DNA of 16,856 nucleotides from an uncultured Bacteroides sp. (GTDB lineage Bacteria; Bacteroidota; Bacteroidia; Bacteroidales; Bacteroidaceae): positions 54,407 through 71,262 of the forward strand of contig NZ_CAJTSC010000013.1 in assembly GCF_910578895.1 (NCBI RefSeq), given 5' to 3'. The notes beneath the pieces were generated by a model. It had not been told where the DNA came from. It did not search any database and saw nothing but the letters and a program-made list of their open reading frames with translations. Positions 1 to 7,204 of this stretch are shown here, piece after piece; within the stretch, counting starts at the first letter, position 1, and each line of letters begins with the position of its first letter. Made by a program: the position numbers and the translations under genes.

Positions 1-24
1 GCATAAAAAGACAGGAATTTTCCT

Positions 25-32
25 TACTTTTG
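25..32 (+). promoter_or_regulatory. Candidate -7 promoter element for serB
   Basis: TACTTTTG matches the Bacteroidetes -7 consensus TAnnTTTG exactly. It would place the transcription start near 36-38 and give a leader of about 25 nt before the serB ATG at 62. The matching -33 TTTG would fall at positions 1-5, where no match is seen, so the call rests on the -7 box and its position alone. Confidence 0.45.
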
Positions 33-61
33 TAACTTGTTATTCTATTAATAGACAACTT

Positions 62-1291
62 ATGCAACCACTAAGTACAGAACTTATTCTTATCCGTGTA
101 ACAGGTGAGGACCGTCCGGGACTGACGGCTTCGGTTACTGAAATTCTTGCCAAATACGATGCAACCATCCTTGACATCGGGCAGGCTGACATCCATAATA
201 CGCTGTCATTGGGTATTCTATGCAAAACGGAAGAACGACATTCCGGTTTTATAATGAAAGAACTGCTGTTTAAGGCTTCGTCTTTAGGTGTCACTATCCG
301 TTTCTATCCTATTACAGCGAAAGAATATGAAAACTGGGTGGGCATGCAGGGTAAGAACCGTTACATCCTTACATTGCTTGGACGTAAGTTATCTGCCCGT
401 CAGATTTCCGCAGTTACCCGTATTTTGGCAGAACAGGGTATGAATATTGATGCCATCAAGCGTCTTACGGGGCGTATTCCGCTGGATGAGTGCAATGTCA
501 AGACGCGTGCTTGCATTGAGTTTTCCGTGCGTGGTACTCCCAAAGACCGTATAGCCATGCAAGAGCAATTGATGAAGTTGGCAAGCGAATTGGAAATGGA
601 TTTTTCTTTTCAATTGGACAACATGTATCGTCGTATGCGTCGCCTTATTTGTTTTGATATGGATTCTACACTGATAGAGACTGAAGTTATAGACGAATTG
701 GCTATGCGTGCAGGCGTTGGTGACCAAGTGAAGGCGATTACCGAACGTGCCATGCGGGGCGAAATAGATTTTACGGAAAGTTTCCGCGAACGGGTGGCAT
801 TGCTGAAAGGTCTGGACGAGTCTGTCATGCAGGAGATTGCAGAGAATTTGCCTATTACGGAAGGTGTTGACCGCTTGATGTATGTCTTGAAGAAATACGG
901 CTATAAGATTGCCATTCTTTCGGGTGGTTTCACTTATTTCGGACATTACCTCCAACAGAAATACGGTATTGACTATGTATATGCCAACGAATTGGAAATA
1001 GAGAACGGCAAACTGACCGGACGCTACCTCGGCGATGTGGTCGATGGTAAGCGCAAGGCGGAGCTGTTGCGTCTGATAGCACAGGTAGAAAAAGTAGATA
1101 TAGCACAGACCATTGCAGTGGGCGATGGCGCCAACGATTTGCCGATGCTGGGCATAGCCGGATTGGGTATTGCCTTTCATGCCAAACCAAAGGTTGTGGC
1201 AAATGCCAAGCAGTCCATTAACACCATCGGTTTGGATGGTGTACTTTACTTCTTAGGATTTAAAGATTCTTATATCGACATTCCGCGGTAA
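62..1291 (+). CDS. serB: Phosphoserine phosphatase SerB with N-terminal ACT domains
   Basis: This 409-residue cytoplasmic enzyme hydrolyses O-phosphoserine to serine, the last step of the phosphorylated serine pathway. Residues about 8-85 and 100-180 look like two ACT regulatory domains; the first carries the typical TGEDRPGLTASVTEIL start. The HAD catalytic domain follows from about 194. FDMDSTL carries the nucleophile Asp199 and acid/base Asp201, SGGF (Ser287) is motif II, GKRKAE near Lys330 is motif III, and GDGANDLPML (Asp355, Asp359) is motif IV. All catalytic residues are present. The length fits the ACT-containing SerB of Bacteroidetes, which is longer than the roughly 320-residue enterobacterial form. 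ACT domains in this family are usually taken as serine-sensing, but that is not shown here. The gene appears monocistronic: a -7 box lies upstream and a strong hairpin follows the stop. Confidence 0.95.
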   Translation: MQPLSTELILIRVTGEDRPGLTASVTEILAKYDATILDIGQADIHNTLSLGILCKTEERHSGFIMKELLFKASSLGVTIRFYPITAKEYENWVGMQGKNRYILTLLGRKLSARQISAVTRILAEQGMNIDAIKRLTGRIPLDECNVKTRACIEFSVRGTPKDRIAMQEQLMKLASELEMDFSFQLDNMYRRMRRLICFDMDSTLIETEVIDELAMRAGVGDQVKAITERAMRGEIDFTESFRERVALLKGLDESVMQEIAENLPITEGVDRLMYVLKKYGYKIAILSGGFTYFGHYLQQKYGIDYVYANELEIENGKLTGRYLGDVVDGKRKAELLRLIAQVEKVDIAQTIAVGDGANDLPMLGIAGLGIAFHAKPKVVANAKQSINTIGLDGVLYFLGFKDSYIDIPR

Positions 1292-1313
1292 AGAAACAAG
1301 TGTGTACGATACG

Positions 1314-1358
1314 ATAGGCTCCTGTGATAATTAATAATTATCATGGAAGCCTATTTTT
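1314..1358 (+). terminator. Intrinsic terminator of serB
   Basis: A long hairpin has arms 1314-1333 and 1335-1354. There are 7 bp (ATAGGCT/AGCCTAT), one C-A mismatch, then about 9-10 further pairs including two G-U wobbles, with the innermost A/T pairs opening as the loop. TTTTT at 1354-1358 follows directly. It lies 23 bp after the serB stop and upstream of the rhlE promoter, so it separates the two units. Confidence 0.8.
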
Positions 1359-1370
1359 AAGCAAGCATAT

Positions 1371-1401
1371 TTTGTTCTGCTTTCGGTTTACATTATCTTT
1401 G
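1371..1401 (+). promoter_or_regulatory. Consensus Bacteroidetes promoter of rhlE
   Basis: TTTG at 1371-1374, a 19-bp spacer and TATCTTTG at 1394-1401 match the -33/-7 consensus of the main Bacteroidetes sigma factor exactly. Transcription would start near 1406, leaving a leader of about 16 nt before the ATG at 1422. Confidence 0.8.
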
Positions 1402-1421
1402 TAGGCAAATAAAAGAAATTC

Positions 1422-2711
1422 ATGAAGTTTTCTGAGCTAAATTTAAATGACAATGTGCTTGAAGCACTGGATGCAATGCGTTTTGACGAGTGCACCCCTA
1501 TACAAGAGAAATCAATACCTGTTATACTCGAAGGCCGGGACTTGATTGCAGTTGCACAAACAGGAACCGGAAAAACGGCCGCCTACTTGTTGCCTATCCT
1601 GAACAAACTTTCGGAAGGGGGACATCCCGAAGATTCCATAAACTGTATAGTAATGGCTCCTACGCGAGAATTGGCGCAACAGATAGACCAACAGATGGAA
1701 GGGTTCTCTTATTTTATGCCGGTCAGTAGTGTGGCAGTGTACGGTGGTAACGACGGCGTGCTTTTCGAACAGCAGAAAAGAGGGCTGACATTAGGAGCAG
1801 ATGTGGTAATTGCCACTCCGGGCCGTCTGATAGCACATCTCAGTTTGGGGTATGTAGACCTTTCACGTGTTTCCTATTTCATTTTGGATGAAGCAGATCG
1901 TATGTTGGATATGGGATTTTATGATGACATTATGCAAATTGTAAAATTCCTGCCTAAAGAACGTCAGACCATCATGTTTTCGGCTACAATGCCTGCCAAG
2001 ATACAACAGTTGGCAAAAAGCATTCTAAATGATCCGGCAGAAGTGAAGCTTGCGGTTTCCAAACCTGCCGAGAAGATAGTGCAGGCAGCTTATGTATGCT
2101 ATGAAAATCAAAAACTGGGTATTATCCGTAATCTCTTTGCCGAGCAGGTTCCCGAACGTGTCATCATTTTTGCCTCTTCCAAACTGAAAGTGAAGGAAGT
2201 GACAAAAGCACTGAAGCAGATGAAACTGAATGTCGGAGAAATGCATTCGGATCTTGAGCAGGCACAGCGTGAGGAAGTAATGTATGAGTTTAAGGCGGGA
2301 CGGATCAATATATTGGTTGCCACCGATATTGTGGCTCGTGGCATTGATATAGACGACATTCGCTTGGTTATCAATTATGATGTGCCGCATGACAGCGAAG
2401 ATTACGTACATCGTATCGGACGTACGGCACGTGCCAACAATGACGGTGTGGCGCTTACCTTTGTGAGTGAAAAGGAGCAAACCAACTTCAAGAGCATAGA
2501 GAACTTCTTGGAGAAAGAAATCTATAAGATAGCCATGCCGGAAGAGTTAGGCGAAGCCCCTGAATACAAGCCGCGTTCCAATGGCGGAGGTAAACGAAAC
2601 TACAAAGGCGGCGGACACCGCAACAATGGAACTGGAAAGAACGGCAACCGGAATAACAATAAACGAAGAGAAGGCGGAAAGAAGTCCGGTCAAACCAAGA
2701 AACAAGAGTAA
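1422..2711 (+). CDS. rhlE: DEAD-box ATP-dependent RNA helicase, RhlE-like
   Basis: This is a 429-residue cytoplasmic RNA helicase of superfamily 2. The motifs appear in order: Q motif with Phe21 and Gln28, Walker A AQTGTGKT (45-52), PTRELAQQ (80-87), TPGRL, DEAD (156-159), SAT (187-189), FASS, ARGID (305-309) and HRIGRTAR (330-337). Both RecA-like lobes are complete. The C-terminal tail from about 381 is low-complexity and rich in Gly, Asn, Lys and Arg, as in RhlE-type helicases, where such tails give non-specific RNA affinity. The expected roles are ribosome assembly and RNA remodelling. The subfamily assignment (RhlE rather than CsdA or SrmB) rests on size and tail and is less certain than the helicase call. 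The gene stands alone between its own promoter and a convergent operon. Confidence 0.93.
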   Translation: MKFSELNLNDNVLEALDAMRFDECTPIQEKSIPVILEGRDLIAVAQTGTGKTAAYLLPILNKLSEGGHPEDSINCIVMAPTRELAQQIDQQMEGFSYFMPVSSVAVYGGNDGVLFEQQKRGLTLGADVVIATPGRLIAHLSLGYVDLSRVSYFILDEADRMLDMGFYDDIMQIVKFLPKERQTIMFSATMPAKIQQLAKSILNDPAEVKLAVSKPAEKIVQAAYVCYENQKLGIIRNLFAEQVPERVIIFASSKLKVKEVTKALKQMKLNVGEMHSDLEQAQREEVMYEFKAGRINILVATDIVARGIDIDDIRLVINYDVPHDSEDYVHRIGRTARANNDGVALTFVSEKEQTNFKSIENFLEKEIYKIAMPEELGEAPEYKPRSNGGGKRNYKGGGHRNNGTGKNGNRNNNKRREGGKKSGQTKKQE

Positions 2712-2729
2712 GTGAAAGGAATGGGTGTG

Positions 2730-2774
2730 CCAACATGACGATTTGCGTAATTTGTAGGCTAATCGTTATGTTGG
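2730..2774. terminator. Inverted repeat between convergent genes
   Basis: Arms 2730-2743 and 2761-2774 form 14 pairs, 13 Watson-Crick and one G-U, around a 17-nt loop. The repeat lies between rhlE and the convergent lipoprotein gene and overlaps the last codons of the latter. No T-tract follows on either strand, so it is not a textbook intrinsic terminator. It may still act as a barrier or as 3'-end protection for both messages. Confidence 0.5.
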
Positions 2775-3550
2775 TATACTTTCATCTGATTATCAAATCC
2801 GATTGCAATATCTACCAGACTATACACGGAACTTTCCGGAACGCATAAAGTTGCCTGATATCGATAGCCTTTATCATTCACACCCATAAAATTCATATCG
2901 GCAAGAATCATCTGTTTCAAAGTGTCTTCGGGAAAGATAGCGGAAAATATTTTTTTGGTAATGTCCCTGCCATACAGCATCCGCCTACCCTCATATACAC
3001 AGATATGTATAACATTGTCATAATAGATATTATCCACACTGATGCCGCCTTCCGAATAGGATGAACGGATAACTTTCATCTTTGAAGGGTTGATATATAC
3101 ATATCCCCGATAGCGTGTGCCTTTATACATTACTATGCTGTCCTTTTTCACCACTTCCGTAGTCGGTATAATCTCCACTTCTTTATTATCAAAGGCAAGC
3201 ATATCATCGGGGCTTTCCGATTTATGCAGTTTTACAATTTCATCCGCCAACGAGTGAAACCAAAAACTGTATTCGGTCTGCCTGTCAATCTTATAAGCTA
3301 CGGTATGGCTTCCATACACATACATCGTATCTCGTACAATCTTAAATGATACGGGGATATTTTGAGGGTCGGCATAGTATATGGTATCTCCTTCAATACG
3401 TACCAAAGGCAATTCGGTTTCATCATTTATCCAAACACCTTGAAGCAAAGTTTTGGCAGTAGTGTCTTCTTCGACAACATTTTGCCCCTTATCAATGCCA
3501 CATGCAACTAATAGTATGACGCAACACAACTCTATGACGAGTTTTTTCAT
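2759..3550 (-). CDS. Putative lipoprotein of unknown function
   Basis: This is a 263-residue predicted secreted lipoprotein. The N-terminus has a short basic stretch and a hydrophobic core ending in a lipobox, LVAC, with the acylated Cys17. The mature part begins with an acidic, polar linker, then a mostly beta-type region: GVWINDE, the RIEGDTIYY segment and repeated short strands. A second half from about 135 contains YKGTRYRGYVYINPS. No catalytic motif was recognised. The pattern resembles lipoproteins carrying Bacteroidetes domains of unknown function, possibly DUF4738, but that name is from memory and not verified. It is the last gene of the Wzi/rfbC/ugd operon, 15 bp after ugd, which suggests an envelope role linked to surface polysaccharide. 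That link is inferred from context only. Confidence 0.8.
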   Translation of the reverse strand: MKKLVIELCCVILLVACGIDKGQNVVEEDTTAKTLLQGVWINDETELPLVRIEGDTIYYADPQNIPVSFKIVRDTMYVYGSHTVAYKIDRQTEYSFWFHSLADEIVKLHKSESPDDMLAFDNKEVEIIPTTEVVKKDSIVMYKGTRYRGYVYINPSKMKVIRSSYSEGGISVDNIYYDNVIHICVYEGRRMLYGRDITKKIFSAIFPEDTLKQMILADMNFMGVNDKGYRYQATLCVPESSVYSLVDIAIGFDNQMKVYQHND

Positions 3551-3565
3551 GTCTATCTCCTTCCT

Positions 3566-4879
3566 TTATTTACCTATACAATGGTAGGTAAATCCAAGTT
3601 CTTCTATTTCTTTCTTTTCGTAAATATTACGACCGTCCAACAGCACTGGGGTTCTCATCGCCTTTTTGATTACTGCCCATGACGGTAAGCGGAATTCTTT
3701 CCATTCCGTTACTAACATCAAAGCATCTGCATCGAGGGCGGCATCGTACATGTCGGTAGCGTAGCAGACTTTGTCACCTATCCTTCGGTGACATTCTGTC
3801 ATGGCAGCCGGATCGTACACACGTACATTGCAACCTGCATCCATCAACTTGTTTATCAGAATCAAAGAGGGTGCTTCGCGCATATCATCCGTTTCCGGCT
3901 TGAATGCCAGCCCCCATAGAGCGATTGTCTTACCGCGCAAATCATCATTGAAATGCCGTTGCAGTTTTTCAAACAAGGCGCTTTTCTGCTTTTCATTAAC
4001 CTCCTCTACCGCACGAAGTATTCGCATTTGATAGCCGTTTTGTTCGGCAGTCTTGATTAATGCCTTTACGTCTTTCGGAAAGCACGAACCGCCATATCCG
4101 ATGCCCGGATAGAGGAACTTACGACCGATACGCGTATCGGAACCGATGCCGCTGCGCACCATATTGACATCTGCTCCTACCAACTCGCACAGATTGGCTA
4201 TGTCGTTCATGAAACTGATACGGGTGGCAAGCATGGAATTGGCGGCATATTTTGTCATTTCGGCAGAAGGTATATCCATGAAGATGACGCGGAAGTTGTT
4301 CAACAAAAAAGGCTTATAGAGCTTGCTCATCAATTCTTTCGCCCGTTCGGACTCCACTCCTACCACTACCCGGTCAGGACTCATGAAGTCTGCCACCGCA
4401 TTTCCCTCTTTCAGAAACTCAGGATTGGAAGCAACATCGAAATCGACATCTATGCCCCGTTTATCCAGCTCTGCCTGGATAGCCGCACGTACTTTTCCTG
4501 CAGTACCTACCGGAACAGTGCTTTTAGTCACTACCAGCACGTATTTCTTCATATTCTGTCCGATGGTTCGCGCTACTTCAAGCACATAACTCAGGTCGGC
4601 ACTGCCATCTTCATCGGGCGGAGTGCCCACGGCGCTGAATATAACGTCTACCTCATTCAGGCAGCTTTCCAAAGAAGTTGTGAATTGCAGGCGTCCCGCT
4701 TTTGCATTCCGGTTTACCATTTCTTCCAGTCCGTTTTCATAGATTGGAATAATTCCCTGCTTCAATGCCTCTATCTTTTCGCTGTTGGTATCAACGCAAA
4801 TAACGTTCACACCTATTTCTGCAAAACAAGTACCGGTTACCAAACCAACATATCCCGTACCGACAATGGCTATTTTCAT
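3566..4879 (-). CDS. ugd: UDP-glucose 6-dehydrogenase
   Basis: This 437-residue cytoplasmic enzyme oxidises UDP-glucose to UDP-glucuronate with two NAD+, supplying uronic acid for surface polysaccharides. The N-terminal Rossmann fold opens with VGTGYVGLVTG (6-16), with Asp30 placed to bind the NAD ribose. VGTPPDEDG (84-92) and the KSTVPVGT region follow. The active-site signature GYGGSCFPKD holds the catalytic Cys266; Lys210 and Asn214 are the usual substrate residues. The C-terminal UDP-binding domain includes LWGLAFKPETDDMREAPS. Length is typical of the family, and GDP-mannose dehydrogenase is less likely given these motifs. The gene starts 3 bp after the rfbC stop, so the two are almost certainly co-transcribed and perhaps translationally coupled. 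Confidence 0.94.
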   Translation of the reverse strand: MKIAIVGTGYVGLVTGTCFAEIGVNVICVDTNSEKIEALKQGIIPIYENGLEEMVNRNAKAGRLQFTTSLESCLNEVDVIFSAVGTPPDEDGSADLSYVLEVARTIGQNMKKYVLVVTKSTVPVGTAGKVRAAIQAELDKRGIDVDFDVASNPEFLKEGNAVADFMSPDRVVVGVESERAKELMSKLYKPFLLNNFRVIFMDIPSAEMTKYAANSMLATRISFMNDIANLCELVGADVNMVRSGIGSDTRIGRKFLYPGIGYGGSCFPKDVKALIKTAEQNGYQMRILRAVEEVNEKQKSALFEKLQRHFNDDLRGKTIALWGLAFKPETDDMREAPSLILINKLMDAGCNVRVYDPAAMTECHRRIGDKVCYATDMYDAALDADALMLVTEWKEFRLPSWAVIKKAMRTPVLLDGRNIYEKKEIEELGFTYHCIGK

Positions 4880-4882
4880 GTC

Positions 4883-5431
4883 TTATTCAAAATATTCCGC
4901 ATCTTTGAACGACACGGCATGTCCGTCTTTCTCTGATACTATGAATTGGGATTTATCAACCGGCCATTCAATGCCTACGGTCTCATCATCGAAACGGATA
5001 GATGCCTCTGCCTGCGGAGCATATCCGTTGTCTACCTTATAAGTAAAGATTGCCTCTTCGCTCAACACCAGAAAGCCGTGGGCAAAGCCGCGGGGAATAA
5101 AGAACTGGCGTTTGTTCTCTTCGCTCAACTCCACGCTGGCATATTTGCCGAATGTAGGAGAAGATTGACGCAGGTCAACTGCAACGTCCAGCACTTTTCC
5201 TTTTATGACGCGCACCAATTTAGCTTGGCTGTATTCGCCTTTCTGATAATGTAATCCGCGCAGTACGCCGAAAGAAGATTTCGACTCGTTGTCTTGTACA
5301 AAATGTACATCGCCGATATTGGCACGGAACTCATCTTCTTTAAACGCTTCCATAAAGTAGCCGCGTGCGTCATTGAACACTTTAGGCTCGATGATCCATA
5401 CGCCTTCAATTTCCGTTTGTATATAGTTCAT
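4883..5431 (-). CDS. rfbC: dTDP-4-dehydrorhamnose 3,5-epimerase
   Basis: This 182-residue cupin epimerase converts dTDP-4-dehydro-6-deoxyglucose to dTDP-4-dehydro-rhamnose, the third step of dTDP-L-rhamnose synthesis. Hallmarks are RGLHYQ with catalytic His61, Lys71, RGFAHGF (114-120), and YKVDNGYAP with catalytic Tyr131. The pattern matches the Salmonella RmlC residues (His63, Lys73, Tyr133) with a shift of two, and the acidic partner is in SEKDG near 169. Size is normal. The partner genes rfbA, rfbB and rfbD are not in the window, so this copy either draws on a pathway encoded elsewhere or serves a related 3,5-epimerisation. It starts 4 bp after the stop of the Wzi-type gene and precedes ugd by 3 bp. 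Confidence 0.92.
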   Translation of the reverse strand: MNYIQTEIEGVWIIEPKVFNDARGYFMEAFKEDEFRANIGDVHFVQDNESKSSFGVLRGLHYQKGEYSQAKLVRVIKGKVLDVAVDLRQSSPTFGKYASVELSEENKRQFFIPRGFAHGFLVLSEEAIFTYKVDNGYAPQAEASIRFDDETVGIEWPVDKSQFIVSEKDGHAVSFKDAEYFE

Positions 5432-5435
5432 TACT

Positions 5436-6920
5436 TTAGAATGTTTTATGTATTTTCATTTCAAATCCAAAATTGTCTCCGTATATTTCTCCCATATCCA
5501 AAGCAAAGGAAGCATTGAAATGCCAACCTTTCCACTTTTCGGGAGAGTAAGAGAATGAAGCATACGCCGAGAAATTTTCCAGGATATCCAGTGTAGGAGT
5601 ACCGGGTGTACCCCATGTCCTGTTGTGGCTCATTTTAGCGATATAGCTCCATTCCGGGCTTATCAGTCCGCTCCAGCCGATGTGCAACGCTTTTACACGA
5701 TTGTACTTGAAAGCCATGTCGCCGTCTTTGTTATAAATAGGCGAAGCAATCAACGGGTTGGCTATCATCATGCCCCAATGCGACCAGCCCGGATACAGAC
5801 CGTTGTTGTAATAATTGTCGGAACCGCCTGTCTTATGTACGGGACCTTCCTCCGGTTCGTGCAAGCCGTGCAACGGACCACTCATGTTAGTAGTTTGCAA
5901 ATATTCGAAAACAACCGCATTAACAGGTTTGAAATCGTTGAAACTCATTTCGAGTCCCCACAACCCGTCCCAGCCATTTTGTTTGCCCATGGCGGAGAAG
6001 TCGTCAAAGTGGTTACACAAATATGCACTGACAGAGAATTTGTCGGCACGATGGGTCAGTCTGATTTGTTCGCTACCCAAGAAGTTCCCCTGATAAAATT
6101 GACTGTCGTTCAGAGGTTTGTCCTCGTCTCCTGCACCGGGGATAAATACTCTGAAATAGTCCTTCAGCGTATTTCCCAAGTCCATTGTGCTGCCGTTCGC
6201 ACTAATCATGTTTCCGCCGAACTGTGTGTCAAGCGTCATGCCGATATCAAACTGCCATTTTCCGTTGGGCACTCCAACGCGGATAAATCCTTCTTTGTGG
6301 TGATATTTGATATCCTTTGTATAAGAATATCCTACTCCTACCTTACGTTTCTGATATTTATTGTCAGTGAACCATCCGTATGAAATTTCCCCTTTTATGG
6401 CAAGGCGCGGAAGTATATAAAGGTATTCGGGGATACCTGCCATTATTTGCGGAATCGGCCTTGCATTGCCCGACCATGTCATGTCGCCGCTGCTTAAAGC
6501 ATTGTTCAGCAACGGAGCGCCTTTCTCGCGGCTTCCTGCAAACAGTCCCAACCACTTATAACGTACATCTATATATGCCTGTTGGACGAAGATATCCTTA
6601 TCGCCTTTAAAATTTATTCCGGTGGCAGCTGCCATGTCCAGTTTCTCTTCAAACTTCCACTTGCCAAGTTGATGCTTGTAGCCCACTCCGCCACGTATAT
6701 ATGTATTGTTATAGATAGAACCGAGTCCTTGCCGGTTACTCACTTGCCATAAAGGGGTGTTGTCTCCCGCATGCACTACAGCTCCGTATTCCACAAACGG
6801 AGAAACTTGTGCGGTTGCCGTGTTGCCTCCCATAAGGATAAGGGCTAATAAACAAATAGGAGTACGCATAGTGTTGAATAGTCTGTATTTGGTGAAGTAC
6901 CGACAGTTATCTGTGTTCAT
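5436..6920 (-). CDS. Wzi-type capsule assembly outer-membrane protein
   Basis: This is a 494-residue predicted outer-membrane beta-barrel of the Wzi capsule-assembly family. A signal peptide is visible from Met18 (MRTPICLLALILMGG, then a TATA-Q cleavage region). The mature part has the family pattern: a polar start with the tract PLWQVSNRQG, alternating aromatic strands, FVQQAYIDVRYKWLGLFAGS, MAGIPEYLYILPRLAIKGE, and a C-terminus ending in Phe as barrels do. Wzi in enterobacteria is a lectin-like barrel that holds group 1 capsule at the surface; a similar role here is inference. The start at 6920 has an A/T-rich upstream stretch typical of Bacteroides, but the internal ATG at 6869 (Met18) gives a cleaner signal peptide and may be the real one. 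It is the first gene of the operon with rfbC, ugd and a lipoprotein. Confidence 0.85.
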   Translation of the reverse strand: MNTDNCRYFTKYRLFNTMRTPICLLALILMGGNTATAQVSPFVEYGAVVHAGDNTPLWQVSNRQGLGSIYNNTYIRGGVGYKHQLGKWKFEEKLDMAAATGINFKGDKDIFVQQAYIDVRYKWLGLFAGSREKGAPLLNNALSSGDMTWSGNARPIPQIMAGIPEYLYILPRLAIKGEISYGWFTDNKYQKRKVGVGYSYTKDIKYHHKEGFIRVGVPNGKWQFDIGMTLDTQFGGNMISANGSTMDLGNTLKDYFRVFIPGAGDEDKPLNDSQFYQGNFLGSEQIRLTHRADKFSVSAYLCNHFDDFSAMGKQNGWDGLWGLEMSFNDFKPVNAVVFEYLQTTNMSGPLHGLHEPEEGPVHKTGGSDNYYNNGLYPGWSHWGMMIANPLIASPIYNKDGDMAFKYNRVKALHIGWSGLISPEWSYIAKMSHNRTWGTPGTPTLDILENFSAYASFSYSPEKWKGWHFNASFALDMGEIYGDNFGFEMKIHKTF

Positions 6921-7051
6921 TTAAATAAATATAAGTAAATACCAATATGATATAAGCCGTTTTTCAACATTTACTTAGCTTGAAATTAGTCCATGTCATA
7001 TACTATCTGTTATTAATAAATCTATAGTTTACAGTCCTAACTACTCAAAAG

Positions 7052-7069
7052 AAACGTTGAAAACGTTGC
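7052..7069. repeat. Tandem 9-bp repeat with AACGTT cores, possible operator
   Basis: AAACGTTGA at 7052-7060 is followed directly by AAACGTTGC at 7061-7069, so two self-complementary AACGTT cores sit 9 bp apart. They lie just downstream of, and touching, the minus-strand -7 box, in the predicted start region of the Wzi operon. A regulator site is possible but no binding protein is indicated. Confidence 0.35.
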
Positions 7070-7076
7070 AAAAGTA
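7069..7076 (-). promoter_or_regulatory. Candidate -7 promoter element for the Wzi/rfbC/ugd operon
   Basis: On the minus strand TACTTTTG fits TAnnTTTG exactly. It predicts a start near 7064 and a long leader of about 145 nt to the ATG at 6920. No TTTG is found at the expected -33 distance, so it is a moderate call. Confidence 0.4.
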
Positions 7077-7192
7077 GGAAAAAAATCTAATATATCAGTC
7101 ACGGGCGATAAAGGAGTTTCCAAAGTTTGCCGCGTTTATAAATTGTTAATAAGAAAAACGGCTCAAAAGTGGCGTATGTCCGATAAAACCGC

Positions 7193-7200
7193 TACTTTTG
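7193..7200 (+). promoter_or_regulatory. Candidate -7 promoter element next to the HU/SPOR start codon
   Basis: TACTTTTG ends only 4 nt before the ATG at 7205. The -7 element of Bacteroidetes promoters normally ends about 4-6 nt before the transcription start, so transcription would begin at or beside the A of the start codon. No good -33 TTTG is present at 18-21 bp spacing. Confidence 0.4.
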
Positions 7201-7204
7201 TGAC

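Larger units (their letters stand above)
6921..7204. other. Divergent intergenic region between Wzi operon and HU/SPOR gene
   Basis: This 284-bp A/T-rich gap separates divergent genes. It holds a -7 box on the minus strand at 7076-7069, a tandem 9-bp repeat next to it, and a -7 box on the plus strand at 7193-7200. No RNA gene or further coding sequence was recognised in the rest. Confidence 0.6.

Noticed and set aside
389..1180. 263-codon open frame antisense to serB
   Set aside because: It is a shadow of a strongly supported gene. Its translation shows no recognisable domain and there is no promoter.
5625..6383. 252-codon open frame antisense to the Wzi-type gene
   Set aside because: The sense protein has a signal peptide and family motifs; the antisense product has none.
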